Of a stretch of 64,000 nucleotides of DNA, positions 11,268 to 24,785 are shown piece after piece; within the stretch, counting starts at the first letter, position 1, and each line of letters begins with the position of its first letter. The stretch comes from Isoetes taiwanensis (lineage: Eukaryota > Streptophyta > Lycopodiopsida > Isoetales > Isoetaceae): NCBI GenBank assembly GCA_021234155.1, contig JAJEKV010000073.1, forward strand, positions 1,524,001 to 1,588,000, written 5' to 3'. A model generated the notes under the pieces. That model ran no database searches, was not told the origin of the DNA, and saw only the letters and a program-made list of their open reading frames with translations. The translations under genes and the position numbers were made by a program.

Positions 11268-14200
11268 TGTCGGTTGGATCCACCCTATGAGAAGAGTATG
11301 ATGTAAAAGGGGTGGGTGCTAAGCAGCGTGCAAAAGGAAATATAAGAAATGCTAAGATACTGTTTAGGGTTATATAAGGTTCTGTAGTGTGCACAAAACC
11401 GCGTAAATTCTACTAGATTGTGCTTGTTTTCAACTTGTTCCTTCCTTTGGAGTGTGAATATAAGGAGCCAATTAATAGCAGACCAATTTCTGCTCTCCCA
11501 GCGGCGCAGTGGGGAGCAGTCCTGCAATTTGGATTTAAAAAAGAATTCAACAAGAAACTAATTGCTTGTAAATAATTCATATATAGATGACAAAATAGAA
11601 ACTTAAAATTCATTGGTAACCACTAGTTTACCAGCTGACTGTGATAAGACTTTGCTTGAGATCAAGGTTTGAAGTTGAGGGGAGTACATCACTCCATATT
11701 TATCCCACCATGATACTGGTTTTACACATAGCACTTTGTGATTCATCATAGAGATCCTAGGAGAATATGCAACTACTCATCCATCATGGAGCCTTTTGAT
11801 CTATGTCGGTTTTTGTTCTTTGGATGTAAAGATGAGCAACAACATGGGTGAGTGGAATTGAGCGATCCTGTCGTTTGGCTAAGGAAGTATCTTTTGCTTC
11901 TTCAATGTCATTTATTCATCATGTAAGAAAGAAATATATAAATGTTAATGCTAACCATGAATAATTTCTTCTTTAATATATAATTTCATGGTACATATAA
12001 AAGGACACATATATACCTATGGATTTCATAATTGGATCTCTCGGACGCTATCAATTGCTTGTTGCTAATTGATCCATGTAAACTCTTGAGGCGGCCAATG
12101 GTAGAGGCCCAACTACCGATTACGTAGATGTAATCGCGAGATAGATTGGGCGTGATACATCGGCGCAATGTTAGAGGAGGGAAACAGAGACAGCTGCATC
12201 CAATATTTGGCATTAAACCAGATTTCAGCAGTTGTATGAGACTCATCCCAATTTACCCACTCGTTACAGGAAACAGCGGTTTACTTTCTTAAGTGAGAGG
12301 CCAGAAGCTTCTACTAATCACTCCATCATTGAAAGTATGTTCCAAAATCTTGCCTTGATGGGTTTTAATTAACTCCTTCACTTATATTTTAGTGTATAGC
12401 GTTTTTCTTCATGAAAATAATGCACAATGTTTTCACCCACCGATTACTTAGCATCCTTGGTCACTTTATCTATTAGCAATATCTTTCAACAAAAGATTCA
12501 GCTGTAAAGTGCATATGGAGACCATTTAATTGTCTGGGTACTCTAGAAGCCAGCTATTTTGCTTATGCAAAAAAATCATTTTATTTTTATTTGTTTTATT
12601 TAGCGTAGCGGCTTAGCGAAAAGTTCAGAAGCTAGCGAAGATTTTTTTGCCGTATTTTGGCGATGATATTATACTTCAAATTTGAGCCGTATCATTCCGA
12701 ATATCACGTTGTATAAAATATATATCTGATGTGAACCTAATATCGCCCGGTTATCCCACTTGTACCCATTTTGAGGATACGATCACTTTTCAATTACTTC
12801 TTTCATCTTATTAAATAAGAATTCTGTAACATAATACCCGACCTCATATGAAACCTCTATATGGTCTTCCAATAGAATTGTTTCAAAAATCGCGAGGAAA
12901 TCATCGTGTTGTTGTAGAGGTCTGGATTTAGCATACATCCACCCATCCACATCGATCATTATTGTGTACATCAAATTGTTGCCATTTGATTAGCAAGATT
13001 GCTTCATTTCTTCTCCAATATCATTGTAGACCTTTAGGATTGTTGAGTTTTATGCCACGAGAAGTTGGACCAGCCATTTAGTGCTTATACGAGATCGATT
13101 TCCATCATTTATACTCCCAACTTGGTGTGTCCAATAGATTGAATGGAAGATTGCATTCAATAACACTTTTCAACAACTTTATGCGCCATTTTCCATCCAT
13201 GATTTACGCGCCAACCCTATTTGCCTTCTACTCAAAGTAATTTGAAGACAATGTGTTTTAGGCACTTTCGTGGTTCATATCATCACGAACACATCATTAT
13301 CCGCGAGAACATGTTATCCTCTTTTAATGGAAGGTGTAGAAGAGGAGGGTAGGCCGTGATGATGATGTAGAGGGCGGCGGAAGGTGCATTGATGATCTTT
13401 GGCCTATTGAGGTGAAATCGATGTAGTAGGAACAGCGGGTGTAGAAGAAGAAGAAGAAGAAGTAAGAGTAGCAATGGCATCATCATCATCATTTTCGGAT
13501 TCACACTTACACAATAGCGGTTAGAGGCCATCCATTTTATTTGAATTTGCCTTCTAATTTCATTTTGGGCATTAGGACAAGCTTCTATTCCTTTTCAGCT
13601 CTTGGCCCCAAGATGGCTTTCAATCTTGTCAAGCTACCTTTGCAATGTTTCTTGCAAGGCACAAACCAACTCATTATTGCGAACTCCCGACTTTTTGTGA
13701 TGTTATACATGTATTCTCCCATAGAGCATCTGACTTTCTTTTGGTATTGATATTGCTTTTTTTGAAACTAACTACTAAATTTCTTTCTATTATACTTCTT
13801 GCTTTATATATGTTTCATATTGTGTACACTGTACAAATGGCAACAAAAGACATCCAAGAGCATGTGGCTTGACAAAATCAAAATTACAAAGCTTACATGA
13901 AGGGTTGTTTGGTCGAAGGAAGCTTATGATTGTTATTGTATGCTTTCATAGCGTTGTCTTGGCGATAATTCAAGAGATAACCCACTCCAGCATGGATTAC
14001 GTAATCCATACAAGTAACCAAATAAAGCAGGCTACTTGGTTTATTAACCGTGTGAAGAGTACTAATGATCCTTGTGGCTTGCAACAAGTGGCAAAATATA
14101 CTTATGATCCGGTTGTAAAAGCGGAATGTAGTTTAATCCCATATAAAGAAATGAAGGGAACACAAATAGAAATAGTTATTGTAAAACGCGCAGAAGCGGC

Positions 14201-15389
14201 CCGATGAGGGCAAAGAAACATGTAGTGCATTTTTGACCCTATCTAAAGGAAAGTATGCATGTCGAGGAACCCCACATTAACCAGTATGGTTGAAGTTTGA
14301 ATTGCAGAAATACTATAATATAGATAAGTAAATTGAGGAGCTAGATACATTCCCAAGTTTCCATTAATAATATCAGAAACCATGCCTGAGTTATGCATGA
14401 CATTTCTAAACTCAACACATCAAAGAGACTGAAACCCATTATGGTATTAGCTATTACGGTGGCAGATGACTGCATTAGAGTTTGTATTTCAAACACAAAT
14501 CATGCACGGATATACAAATTCGTATGCTGTTGGATCAGAGCTCGAGCTTCCTACAAGCTTGGATTAAAATCACCAGATATTGACTCTCATATCATCTCAG
14601 TTGTTTTGTAGAATCGATGCTCAAATATGGCCTCTGTTAGGCCTTATCAATTAAAGAATAAACTTTGGCATCCTTACCATCCCTCTTTGTGACGTCCCCT
14701 ACTCATATACGGTGCACTCACCATATACAAACAGGAGTTCATCCCCCATACCAGCTTCAAATGATCACGGAGGCCCTCCCACGCATTATCCAACTTTGCA
14801 ACATGATGAGTTCGATTACCTGGGAAGAATGAAGGGGTCATTTTACCACAATGCTCCTTAGGGGCCTACCTGAAGCTGCTTGAAGGCGTAAAACTTTATA
14901 CATATGAAGTATACATGTCAACAACATCATGACCATCTCTAGAAGAATGGCTCACCACATATACTGCATAGACAAGATCGGCCTTTATCACATGGCCCAA
15001 GGAATCCTCGAAGGCTCGGACTCAAAGGGAAATGGTTGGCCCGGCTTGGGTCTCAGGAGGTTCATTGCAGGCGAGAATTCGCCCAGCGTGGATTTGTGGC
15101 TGGCATGAGAACAGCAGGAGTAGCCCACTCCATCCGCTCACATTGCACACTTTGCAAAGTAGGTTGAAAAGTGTTAGGACGGCGTAGCCGGCCCGGGATG
15201 CATGGCAAGGGCTATTCTGGGTTGCATCTCCCGGTTCGATGGGGCGGAAGTAGGGATCACTTTCCCTCGAGAGATCTACATGTGACTCAAGGTGACGGGG
15301 AATAAATTACTATCGCATATTTCTATTTAGCCATAATGGCTTTAGCTAAATTTGCACGAAACTAACCTTAAAACTTTTATGTGATTTAG
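11268..15389. other. no supportable gene
   Basis: Several 60-110-codon frames occur (for example 13869-14207 on the plus strand) but none shows a known motif or a partner exon. A GAA run at 13446-13461 gives a short poly-Leu or poly-Ser frame on the minus strand. TGTGACGTCCCC at 14687 resembles the TGTGACG start of the LTRs at 29191 and 37794, so an LTR end may lie here, but no matching end was found. Confidence 0.4.
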
Positions 15390-15910
15390 CTATTTCCGTC
15401 AAATTTTTCTCTCTCTCATACTTTCTAGCTACGTTTTAGCTAAACTAACTAAAATTCATCCCAAAAATTTTGAGCCTTAGGGCCACGAGAAAACTTCAAG
15501 CTAAAATTATTATACATTTTTCGAGTTGTTTCCATTTACTTTGTAGTCATTTTTTGTGTGGAAACATGCTAACAAGGAAAATATCAACTATCTAAGTTTA
15601 GGCCTCAAATTATTCCATGGATGCTAGGAAATAAATATTAATCATATATTTTTCTTATTATTGGGGTATTTTAGTTAAACTAGCGAAACTCATTCCAAAT
15701 TTTCTATGGCTTAGCAGCTTCGTTACAAATTTCCACTCTCTCTTACTTTCCGGCATTTGGCTGGCGCTCAAGGTTGGGGTAGGCCGCAAAAGTTAAGCTA
15801 AAATTATTATTTTTCCTCCATTTTTCCATTTACTTTAGCATTTTTTTCAAAAGGAAATGTGTAAAAATAAGCCAGAATTGCTAAATTTAGCCCTTAGAAT
15901 TATTCCATGA
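15390..15910. repeat. two diverged tandem copies of a roughly 280-bp unit
   Basis: The order TTTTAGCTAAACTA, TTTTTGAGCCTTAG, AAGCTAAAATTATTAT, CCATTTACTTT, AATTATTCCATG seen at about 15432-15620 recurs in diverged form at about 15670-15912 (TTTTAGTTAAACTA, GTTAAGCTAAAATTATTAT, CCATTTACTTTAGCATTTTTT, AATTATTCCATG). The copies are directly repeated. The unit has no coding potential. Confidence 0.6.
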
Positions 15911-18064
15911 AGGTGACTAAGAGGGAGCTGTGCCCTTATCTTTGGAGAGTGGCCATCACTCCGTGTGTGACCCATGCCTTGCCCACATGGGTGGCAAGCC
16001 ATTGAGCCTAGTCAGGGGATCACGGTAGGCCTTACACGAGGATCATTCCATGAGTCGGGGACATGAACACTCCTTGTGAGCCGATCCTAGTCCTTCACCC
16101 ACAACCCCAGTGTGTGGTTCTTGTACAGGGCGAGATTCACAGGTGTGCTAAAGAGGCTAGCTAGGGAGCATCAGCTTCTACTAGGCCTTAGGGGTCTCTA
16201 CCACCCCCTTCTGATACAATGTGAGTTCCACTTGGAGATACATCATCCCATATATACATCCGCGAGGAAGGAGAACTAAGGAGCTAGATCTAATCTATAT
16301 CATGAGGAGTTAGGTTCTTTTAGTTAGAGCTTCGTATCACGGGGATCTAAATGCATTTTGCTATGGGCAATTTAATAGGCCCCTAAGAAGCCTACTACTA
16401 ATTCAATTTGGAAGGCGGTTTTACTGAGCTATTAAATTGACTAAATACCTGATCCCTGACTTGCTCCTCCTGCCGCGAACTTCGACCATCCTGGCGGGAG
16501 CTGCGCTGGGAGATGAAGTAGAAAGGGGAAACTATACTTGACTGGAATGCAAAGCTCAGGGCCAGTGCGGGGAGAGTTTTGTTGACTCTGGAGCAAAAGC
16601 AAAAGCGGAGAGCCCTAAAATATATATAGCATGAGCGAAAATAGCAAGTTAGGGTTTCTCTTACCTAAATAGACAAAAGGGTTTAGGGCTAGGGTTTTCC
16701 ATGGGATAAGTGGCCCAGCCCACTTGCCTTTATTAAGTGGCATAAAGTGTCAGCAGGAAAGTAGCACCTAGATAAATATTGCACATTGTAGAAAAATGTG
16801 CACACATTTATAATTGCACATACCTTGCAAGTTGAGGGGGCTACCAGCTTGGCTACACACATGGGCGTACACCGTCGGTTGGGGTGGCGATATGCAGCGT
16901 GATGGAAGGTAACCGCGATGCGGTATACGTCACAGGACGTATCGCGAAAATGGCTGAAGCACGTCATTCTCCCCACACCTTGAATTGATGGCATCGCGCT
17001 GACATGGGTAGGTCTCCCCCACCTTGGGATCTTCTAACTTTTGCAACCCACTTGATGCATACAATATACTACTATAATGCTTACACACTTGTTAGAAGTT
17101 ATCTTAGGTAATATTTTAGAACTTTGTTAATGCGTCATTACCTTATCAAATAACTATCAATTATTAACGTCATTAAAACAAGTTACTCAATAGTTTTACC
17201 TATCACAATATTTTTAGTTTATCAAAATTTTAACATTTCATATACAATAGCAATTATCATGAGGTACTCTTCATTCCTTGCAACACATTCCAACAAAATT
17301 TGTGTTTGCAAATCTTAAATAACTTCGACCTCCCGCCTCCGGGAGGCGCTCTATTGTAGCCTGCCGCGTTAGTACCACCATTTTAATTATTAATAAATTT
17401 GATTATAAAGGAACCACTCCATCTATCTACATGAATGCATGGCTAATCTCATTAGGAAGGGATCTAGCTATTTCTCCACCATAGGTAGTAGGTGGAGGCA
17501 GCCCTACCTGTAAATACTATGTAGGCTCATGCCTACACCCAACATGTAGTTGCCAGCGTGGAGGATAGGGTCCTTCTAGGTATATGGAGTGAAGGATGGG
17601 GTTCTCAGTAGGCATTGACTAAGAGGTGCTTTTCTATCATGCATTCCTAAATGACCTCTCTTTTTCGAGTGGAGTCAGCGGAACCACGGTCATGTCCACA
17701 TTGACATTACACCCGCGTCCTGCGTGAGTATTGAGATATATAAATGCGCCGGTAACAGCGCATGCAACCCATACCAGAAAACGCCAGGTTGCATGCGCGC
17801 CAGATTAATCTTAAATACACATTGAATTAATCTACACAATCGACATGCAGATTTCTTGAGGAATGACTAGCGAATCCCATTTTGCCCATAAAGCGTGAGG
17901 TACTACTTTAATATAGATCCTTCTTAGGGAGGTACTACCCATTTTAGCGTCTTCCACTTAGGCAAGAGTGGTTTCCACTTGACCAAATATTGGAGAGCGC
18001 TGATCTCCTTGTTGTTTTCTTGAAGGCTTTATCAAGAGAGATCAATTAAAGGGAACTATTTATT
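15911..18064. other. no gene seen; possible decayed LTR material
   Basis: Reading frames are short. Since a minus-strand gypsy fragment ends at about 18065, its 3' LTR would be expected here. I could not identify paired ends. The only clear structure is the hairpin at 17758-17798. Confidence 0.4.
17758..17798. repeat. perfect 12-bp inverted repeat (hairpin)
   Basis: GCGCATGCAACC at 17758-17769 is followed, after a 17-nt spacer, by its exact reverse complement GGTTGCATGCGC at 17787-17798. It lies about 20 bp after an AT-rich ATATATAAAT tract. It may be a transposon end, an RNA hairpin or chance. Confidence 0.8.
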
Positions 18065-20190
18065 TCAATTTGTTCTTAATACATCTCGTTTCAACAGCGT
18101 TGAAGTGGTGTCCCACTTGCAAGAAAAGACACCATGCGGATTTGGGTATGCTTCTTCAACAAACTCGCGTGGAAGACTTTTATGAATCTTTAGGTGTGCT
18201 GGGAGATCCAATTTGTAGGATTGATTACCTATTCTCTTGAAAACTGTCACGAGAAGGGTCCAACCCACTTGGGCAAGCTTCTTACAATTTCGATGCGGGC
18301 TTAAGCACGCTTCACTTTGATCTTGGAAGGCCTGCGTTTAGCCGTCAACTTGCGGAACTCTACGTAGTCCACGATGCCGCCGATGATGCTCTTTAATAAG
18401 GCTCCTTGCTGCGAGGAAGATATCCGCCGAACCTCTCTTCCCTACCGGCCCTACGCATGTCGGCCAGCCTCTACCTTTGTGCGAGTTGGTGCCAGGGTAA
18501 TGCGAGAGTTAGGCATTGGTAGCGTGGTTGATCATAGCGGCTGACATTTTGGGATGATTCTTGCTTGGTGCTATTATCGCAAACTCCACCAAGTGAATAA
18601 AAATTTCTTTCCCACATACCACCTTGTTCGGACATAGTTTAAAATTAGCATATCCCATGGGAATTACATTGGTCCTCGGTTTCCCATCCGTCGAGGATGA
18701 TAGGCGATGCTCATGGATAACCTGCATTTTGAATGTCGTTGCAAGAGGTCCTGCCAAAAAGCCTTGATGAACGGATCTCATGGGAGGGTGATCTCCCTTG
18801 GCATGCCGGGCGAGATTTCCTTGGTGAAGGCCGTATCCATACTTAAACATTAATACGTGAGGTCACGCAGGAGGCACAAAATGTACCATCAGCCGACAAC
18901 GGCCACAACCATCATCCCTTCCCTCTCTTACTATCCTTGGAAGCCTTTGATTGTAAGTCCATCGGTATTGACGGCCTCCCCACTTAGCGTTACGGCTGCA
19001 GCTAAAGGTTCCAATGCCCACAGGTGGCGCTGCTCTACGCTTTAGATGCGGTGACATAGGTGACACTCGCGCGCTTTGATGTAGCGAGCTACACAGCTTC
19101 TTCATTCCTGGCCAATAATAGCTGCGCACTTTGAAATATGTCTTCATAAATCCTGCATGGCCAGCTATTGGACTGTTGTGGGTGTCGTGGAGAATCAACT
19201 TCCTTACACCTGATGATTCGGGCACGTACAACTTGTCTTTATGGTACAGCAGGTTGCCTTCCTTCTTATAATGCTTGAAGGCTTCCCGTTCTTTATCTGT
19301 TCTAGCCTCCCTAGAGAGGCTTGCCACACTTCCTTGAAATCACTATCCAATGGCAATGTCTCTTCAATTTTTTTACCAAACTCACTCGAAAGAGTTGATA
19401 TAGCATTACAATGCGTTCTCGTCCCGAATGGTCTCCTGGAGAGGGCATCTGCAACCACATTAAGTTTGCCGGGTTTATACACTATGTCAAAATCATATTC
19501 CTCAAGGAATTCCATCCACCTCCTTTGCCTTAGGTTGAGGAGTGGTTGGGTGAAGATGTATTGAAGGCTCTGGTGATCAGTATCCAACTGAAACTTCCTC
19601 CCCAACAAATAATGCCTCCAAATCCTTAGTGCCCTGACAATGGCTAGCAACTCCTGATCATGGGTCGGGTAGCGCGTCTCGGCGTCGTTCATCTTCCTGG
19701 AATCATACGCTACTACTCGCTCTTCCTGCATGAGCACTGCACTTGTGCCTATCTTACTTGCGTCTGTCGCCACCAACTTGTCTTTCTCTGGGTCTGGCAG
19801 GGTCAAGACGGGGGTGGTTGTCAAAGCTTCCTTCAACAATTCAAACCCTGCTTGGGCTTTCTTGTGCCAATGATCTGCCCAATCTTTCACCTTTTCCGCC
19901 CTCGTCAAGTCCGTTAGCGGGGCTGCTATCTTTGCGAAGTTCTTCACAAACTTCCTGTAGTACCCTGCTAGGCCAAGAAAACTTCTGACCCCATGGACAT
20001 TCTTCGGTGCCGGCCACTGAATCACTGCAATCTTGGCAGGATCCGTCGAGATTCCTTCTGCTGAGATCACATGACCTAGGTATTCCACCTTCTCCGTTGC
20101 GAAGTGGCACTTCGACAACTTGGCGTACAACTGGTGCCTCTTCAACTTCTCAAGCACTCTCCTTAGGTGTTGTACGTGTTCCTCCAGGGA
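18065..20190 (-). pseudogene. Ty3/gypsy pol fragment B (RT end, RNase H, integrase, GPY region)
   Basis: Read from 20190 downwards. The end of reverse transcriptase includes KCHFATEKVEYLGHVIS and FLGLAGYYRKFV. RNase H follows (19.4-19.8 kb) with the VATDAS and DTDHQSLQYIFTQ motifs and ends in VVADALSRR. The integrase zinc finger (about 19130-19230) has the H-x3-H pattern in HDTHNSPIAGH and the YYWPGM motif. A degenerate integrase core follows (18509-19060), then the GPY-region signature RIGNQSYKLDLPAHLKIH at about 18175-18235. Continuity is lost in the integrase through several frame changes, and the part before the RT end is missing. The arrangement is that of a plant chromovirus-like element, but no chromodomain is readable. 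Not functional. Confidence 0.85.
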
Positions 20191-23100
20191 TCTGCAAAGA
20201 CATCAGAAACTATCGTGGACGAGTCGTCCGTGTGGATGCGTGAGAGATAGTCTGGCACAACATGAGACTTACCAGCCTTGTGAATGGTCTCAAAGGGAGC
20301 AAATTCTCGTAGGAGCAGGACCCAACGGGCAATGCGACCCGTGGGCGTGGTTTTGTTGATCAGATAAAGGAGAGCTTGATGATCAACAAAAAATTTAATT
20401 TTGCTGCCCAACAAGTAATGACGGAAGCGTTGGACATGGAAGACAAGGCCCAATGCTTCGCATTCCATGGCGGAATAATTCCGCTCAACAGGATTAAGTT
20501 TTCGGCTAGCATATCGAATGGGTTTATCTGTGTACGCATCATATGCTTGAGAAAGAATGACACCAATAGCGAAAGCCGAGACATCAACATGGACATGAAA
20601 AAGTTTGTCCCACTGAGGGAAACAAGAACTGGAGCTTGAGTGAGCAAGAGCTTCAGCTTCTGAAATACTGCGTCTGCTTGGGGATTCCAAGCCCAAGACG
20701 ATTCATCACCCGAAGGGATCAACAATAGTAGCAAGTCTAGGAATGAAGGTTGCATAATAATTGACTTTACCCAAGAAGGAGTTGTCTCCTTAATGTTCGA
20801 AGGTGCATGCGCGATTTTGGCAGGATCCGTGGTGATGCCTTCTTTACTGACAACATGACCAAGAAGGACACCAGAGGTGACACAGAAAGTGCACTTTTCT
20901 GGATTGAGACTGATACCAGACTCATCACATTTTTAAAAAACAAACTCTAATTTGTCAAGATGTTCTTCCATGGATCTATAGGCCGAGAAATCATCCTGAA
21001 AGATTTGTAGAAAGGCATTGTCTTTCATGTAATCTTGAAATACAGAGAGCATGAACGTTGAAAAGCGGATGGAGAATTGGATAATCCGAAGGGGACCACT
21101 TTGTAGGCAAAAGTGCCCTATGGCGTGGTGATGGTTTTCAGTTGATCCTCAGCCCTGATAGAGATTTAATTGTACCCCCAAAAACCATCCATGAAGGAGT
21201 TCATTTCATGGCCAGCTACCTCTTCAAGAACTTGGTCTGTGAAGGGTAGTGGGAAATGATCCCGTTCCATGGCCTGACTTAATTTTCTGTAGTCCATGCA
21301 AACACGTATTTTTCCATTGTGCTTGAGAGAAATTACAATTGGGCTCACCCACTCTGAGTGTTTGACCTCATAAATCAAGCCAGCTGAAAGCAATTTGTCT
21401 ATTTCAGCTTTGACACGACGATAGTTGGGATTGAGCCTGTACTGTCGTCGCTAGATTGGACGTGCATCAGGTTTAGTGGGAATGGTCAGTTCCCCCAACT
21501 CTTTCTTAATACTCTTGAGGTCTTTGTAGCTCCACGCAAAGATGTGCTTAAACTTTTTGAAGAGGGTGATGGCACGAGCTTTATAGTTTGGTGGAAGATT
21601 TGCAGCCAACCGGACGGGTTGATTTTCACCCAGATCCACGACTTCCACTTCTAGAGTTTGAATGTGTGGGACTACGTCCGTATCATTGACAACATGAGCG
21701 GGAGGTTGAAGCATCACAGGAGGTGCAGCACTCGGTGTCGTGAAGAAGAGAGGCTGCTGAGTGTCCTCAAGTAATGGTTGCTTCATAACAGCAGCAATGT
21801 CAACAACTTCATGAGGAGCATCATCCTCTGAAAATATATTGACGCGCTCTACCCTATTGCAAGGGGCCAGATACGGATCCAGCAAAGCAGCTACGGCCTG
21901 GTCCTGATCAAGAGTCATCTCACCCCAAGGATCTGCATACTCAGGGTAAGAAAACAGAGGAAGATCGGCTGTAGGAGCCTGAACATGATAAATGTTTTGA
22001 GCTTCTTCTGAATCACTATCCAAAAGAGATGGCTCGGCATGCCCAACAGAAATGAGTTTTCCAGTTTCCAGATCCATGGTTGCATTCAAGGTGCCATCTG
22101 TGATGACAAATTGATCAGTTGCCCAATAATGAATGCTCTTAGCTTGGCGGAGAAAAGATCATCCCACCAGCATTTCATAGTCACCGGGATCTTCACCAGC
22201 TTTCCAAGCACCAAATTCCAAGGGAAACTTGAGATCTCCAATACTGATGTGGAGAAGAGGGGTGACGCCTTGAGGTCGCGTAATATGGCCGTTAGTAAGC
22301 TTGATGTCATAGGGGGCAGATAAAGTTGCTTGATGCGCAATTGTTTCCGAAGCTTGTTCGTGATGAGGTTGACGTCGCTACCTTCATCAATTTGCACATG
22401 ATTGATCTATTGATTATCCACCGTGGCGTGCACCGTGGGGGTTGAAGTGGCGACAACACCGACCAAGACTGTTGGCAAGGGTAACTGTTTCTTGAGAGCA
22501 GGACACAGTTTGAGGATAGTAGCAAGACTCAGGGGAATCTTAATTTTTGCCAGCTCCTCTTGGAGTTCTAAGGGGACATGAGAGAAGGGATCTGCAGGGT
22601 CCAATGGTGCTAGAGTCTGAGGCATGGACGCAGAGACTTGCTTGAGAAGCTCGACCTCAACAGCGATGTTGGGGTACTGCTGAGGGCGTATGCTTTTTAA
22701 CGTCGAGGGCGCTTCTTGACGCTGCTGGCACGTGTGGTGGCATGAACATTGGCAAGCGTGCGTCCTTCAGCAGCTTACGTGAATTTGAGAATACTTTGGC
22801 GCACTTTAGGCATGACATGAGGCATGAGCTTATCAAGATCGAGGGCGAAATGGACCTTTTTGTTTTCCTCATGCGGAATGGTGTCCACAGCAAACACAGG
22901 TTGCGTGTCATATGGGATGATCGTCAAGGGGCGTGATGCCTTGGTCTAGTGTGAGACCAGACCAACCCAATTGGATGGCTGAACCGGAGGATTAAGGGCT
23001 GAATAGATCTCCTCCTGAGCTTGTTGACCCTGTTTGCTATTGGCGACCCAAAGTTGGTATGCAGTAAGACGAACGGAAGCCGTTTGATTGGTTCCTGGAA

Positions 23101-24407
23101 GCTGGCCTTGAACTTGAGGAAGCTGAGGACATGCCGTGGTGGTATGACCCCATTCTTGACAGTGATAACACTGAGCTTTTGAAGGATCAAAAGGAGGTCT
23201 TGATCCTTGACCCCGAGATTGTTGGGATTGCTGAACCTGTTGATATTGTTGAGGCGAATGTGATTGCTGTGGCTATGGCATGGTCTGCACCTGGAAGACC
23301 ATTTTTTTGCCTGAAGGGTGTAGGATGTGCACGAGTACACTCTTCAGTAGCATGATTGCACATATTGCAACGTTTACAGTGAGGAGGACCATTGGTGGAG
23401 TTACACTCATTGGCAAGATGATCTTGGTACTTACAAAGTGACACCAAATCTGACTTCTTTGAGGAGGAGAAGATTGTTGAGGTTGTACAGCATTCTGAGG
23501 AACCATGATAGGAGGCATGAAGGGAAGCTCTAGGGAAACACCCCATGAAGACACATTGACAGAGTGATTCACCAGTTCGATTGCTTGCTCCAAAGTCTTA
23601 GGACACAGATACTCTATCATGAGACGAATGGCAGGAGGAAGACCCTGCAGAAACCAGATGAGAATCTGGCTCTGCGTGGGATACTCATGAAGCTTGCTGA
23701 CAAGGATTTGGAGACGATCCGCAAAATCACGGGCAGACTCCGAGGGTTGTTGCTGTAGATCATTGAGCTACTTCAGAAGCTGCTGATCATCATCCGTGGT
23801 GCCATAATGTGAGAGAAAGGCAATCTTCATTTCTTGCCAATTTTGTTTCCAATGACTTTTGTTGGCCATGAGCCACTGATGAGGGGCGCCTCGCAACATG
23901 GTGGAGAAAATGTGGAACTTGAGTTGAGGCTGAGAATGGCCATTCAGAATAGCCAAGGCCTCAAATTCCTCCATGTGAGCTTGGGACACTTTGATCTAGG
24001 GGTTTTCCTTTGGTGTTCCCAAAAATTGGATATATAAGCTTAAGATTTTGAACAGGGGACGGAGATGGACCTTGCGTATAGATGGGTGGAGCATAAGTGG
24101 GAATATAACTTTGAGGCACAGCCGTGGGCTAGGAAAAAGGTGGCATGGAAACTGAGAAACCAGGTGGTCCAGAGAGAGGAGCGTCCGTGGGCAAAGGGCC
24201 GTGGAAGCCGTCCTCATTTAACTTGAGATCAGTGATATGGTAAACAGGAACCGAGTGCTGAAAGGATGGGGAGGATTGATATTCATGAACATGAGGAGGA
24301 CCAAAAGAGACATGTGGATAGCTCATCCCTGCCGGAGGAGAAGAGGCAACATGCACAATCATGCTACTGAATAATGCACGCACTCTCATCCTATCCCTTT
24401 TCGACAA
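20163..24407 (-). pseudogene. Ty3/gypsy gag-pol remnant A
   Basis: From 24407 downwards. A Pro-rich N-terminal region leads into a gag capsid region at 23768-23989 (LRGAPHQWLMANKSHW). A Cys/His cluster follows near 23400-23460 (LCKYQDHLANEC and CKRCNMCNHATEEC, two zinc-knuckle-like motifs). A protease-like segment near 22380 reads IDEGSDVNLIT, where the usual D(T/S/G)G triad is altered to DEG. A linker (21451-22089) ends in FKHIFAWSYKDL. RT at 20760-21440 includes GKIRVCMDYRKL and DHFPLPF; the catalytic box is FQDDF rather than YxDDF. RNase H is at 20163-20755 (YASRKLNPVERNYSAMECEA). An in-frame stop lies at about 21452, and there are frame breaks at about 20640 and 22400. Decayed. Confidence 0.85.
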
Positions 24408-24479
24408 AAAATGGTTAGCAGTGGCAGTGTTTAGTGTCTGGGTTCGGGATCTCCTACAAGACAGCCCTCTATGAGGACT

Positions 24480-24785
24480 CTTGGATCAAACAGGAGAATC
24501 CGGGCTGAATGTCACGCGGGATTTTGCAAAAGATAAAAGAAGGAGAGTAAAGGAAGAAACAACACAAAACAGTGAGCGGAAATAAGACTTTCTTAATATC
24601 AATTTGAATACATGAACTCTCAACAAGCGAGAGGAAAACAATCGAGATAAGGGCAAAATCTCCTCTAAAACTTGAGATCTATCTCTACTCATATATATAG
24701 TACAACGGCCTTGGGCCCATAATAGATATGTGGCAGGTCTCAGTTACCAACTCCCGGACCAGGGCCTGATTTTTGGGGAATCTGG
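24480..24785 (-). mobile_element. probable 5' LTR/leader of gypsy remnant A
   Basis: On the minus strand an ACTATATATATGAG TATA-like box (about 24689-24702) is followed by about 200 bp of T-rich, stop-rich sequence and then the gag region, the order expected for U3-R-U5-leader. The LTR start, the LTR end and the primer-binding site could not be fixed, because no second copy is visible downstream of the chimeric junction. Confidence 0.4.

Noticed and set aside
13283-13531. Poly-Leu minus-strand frame as a signal or membrane peptide
   Set aside because: It comes from a GAA trinucleotide run and neighbouring low-complexity sequence.
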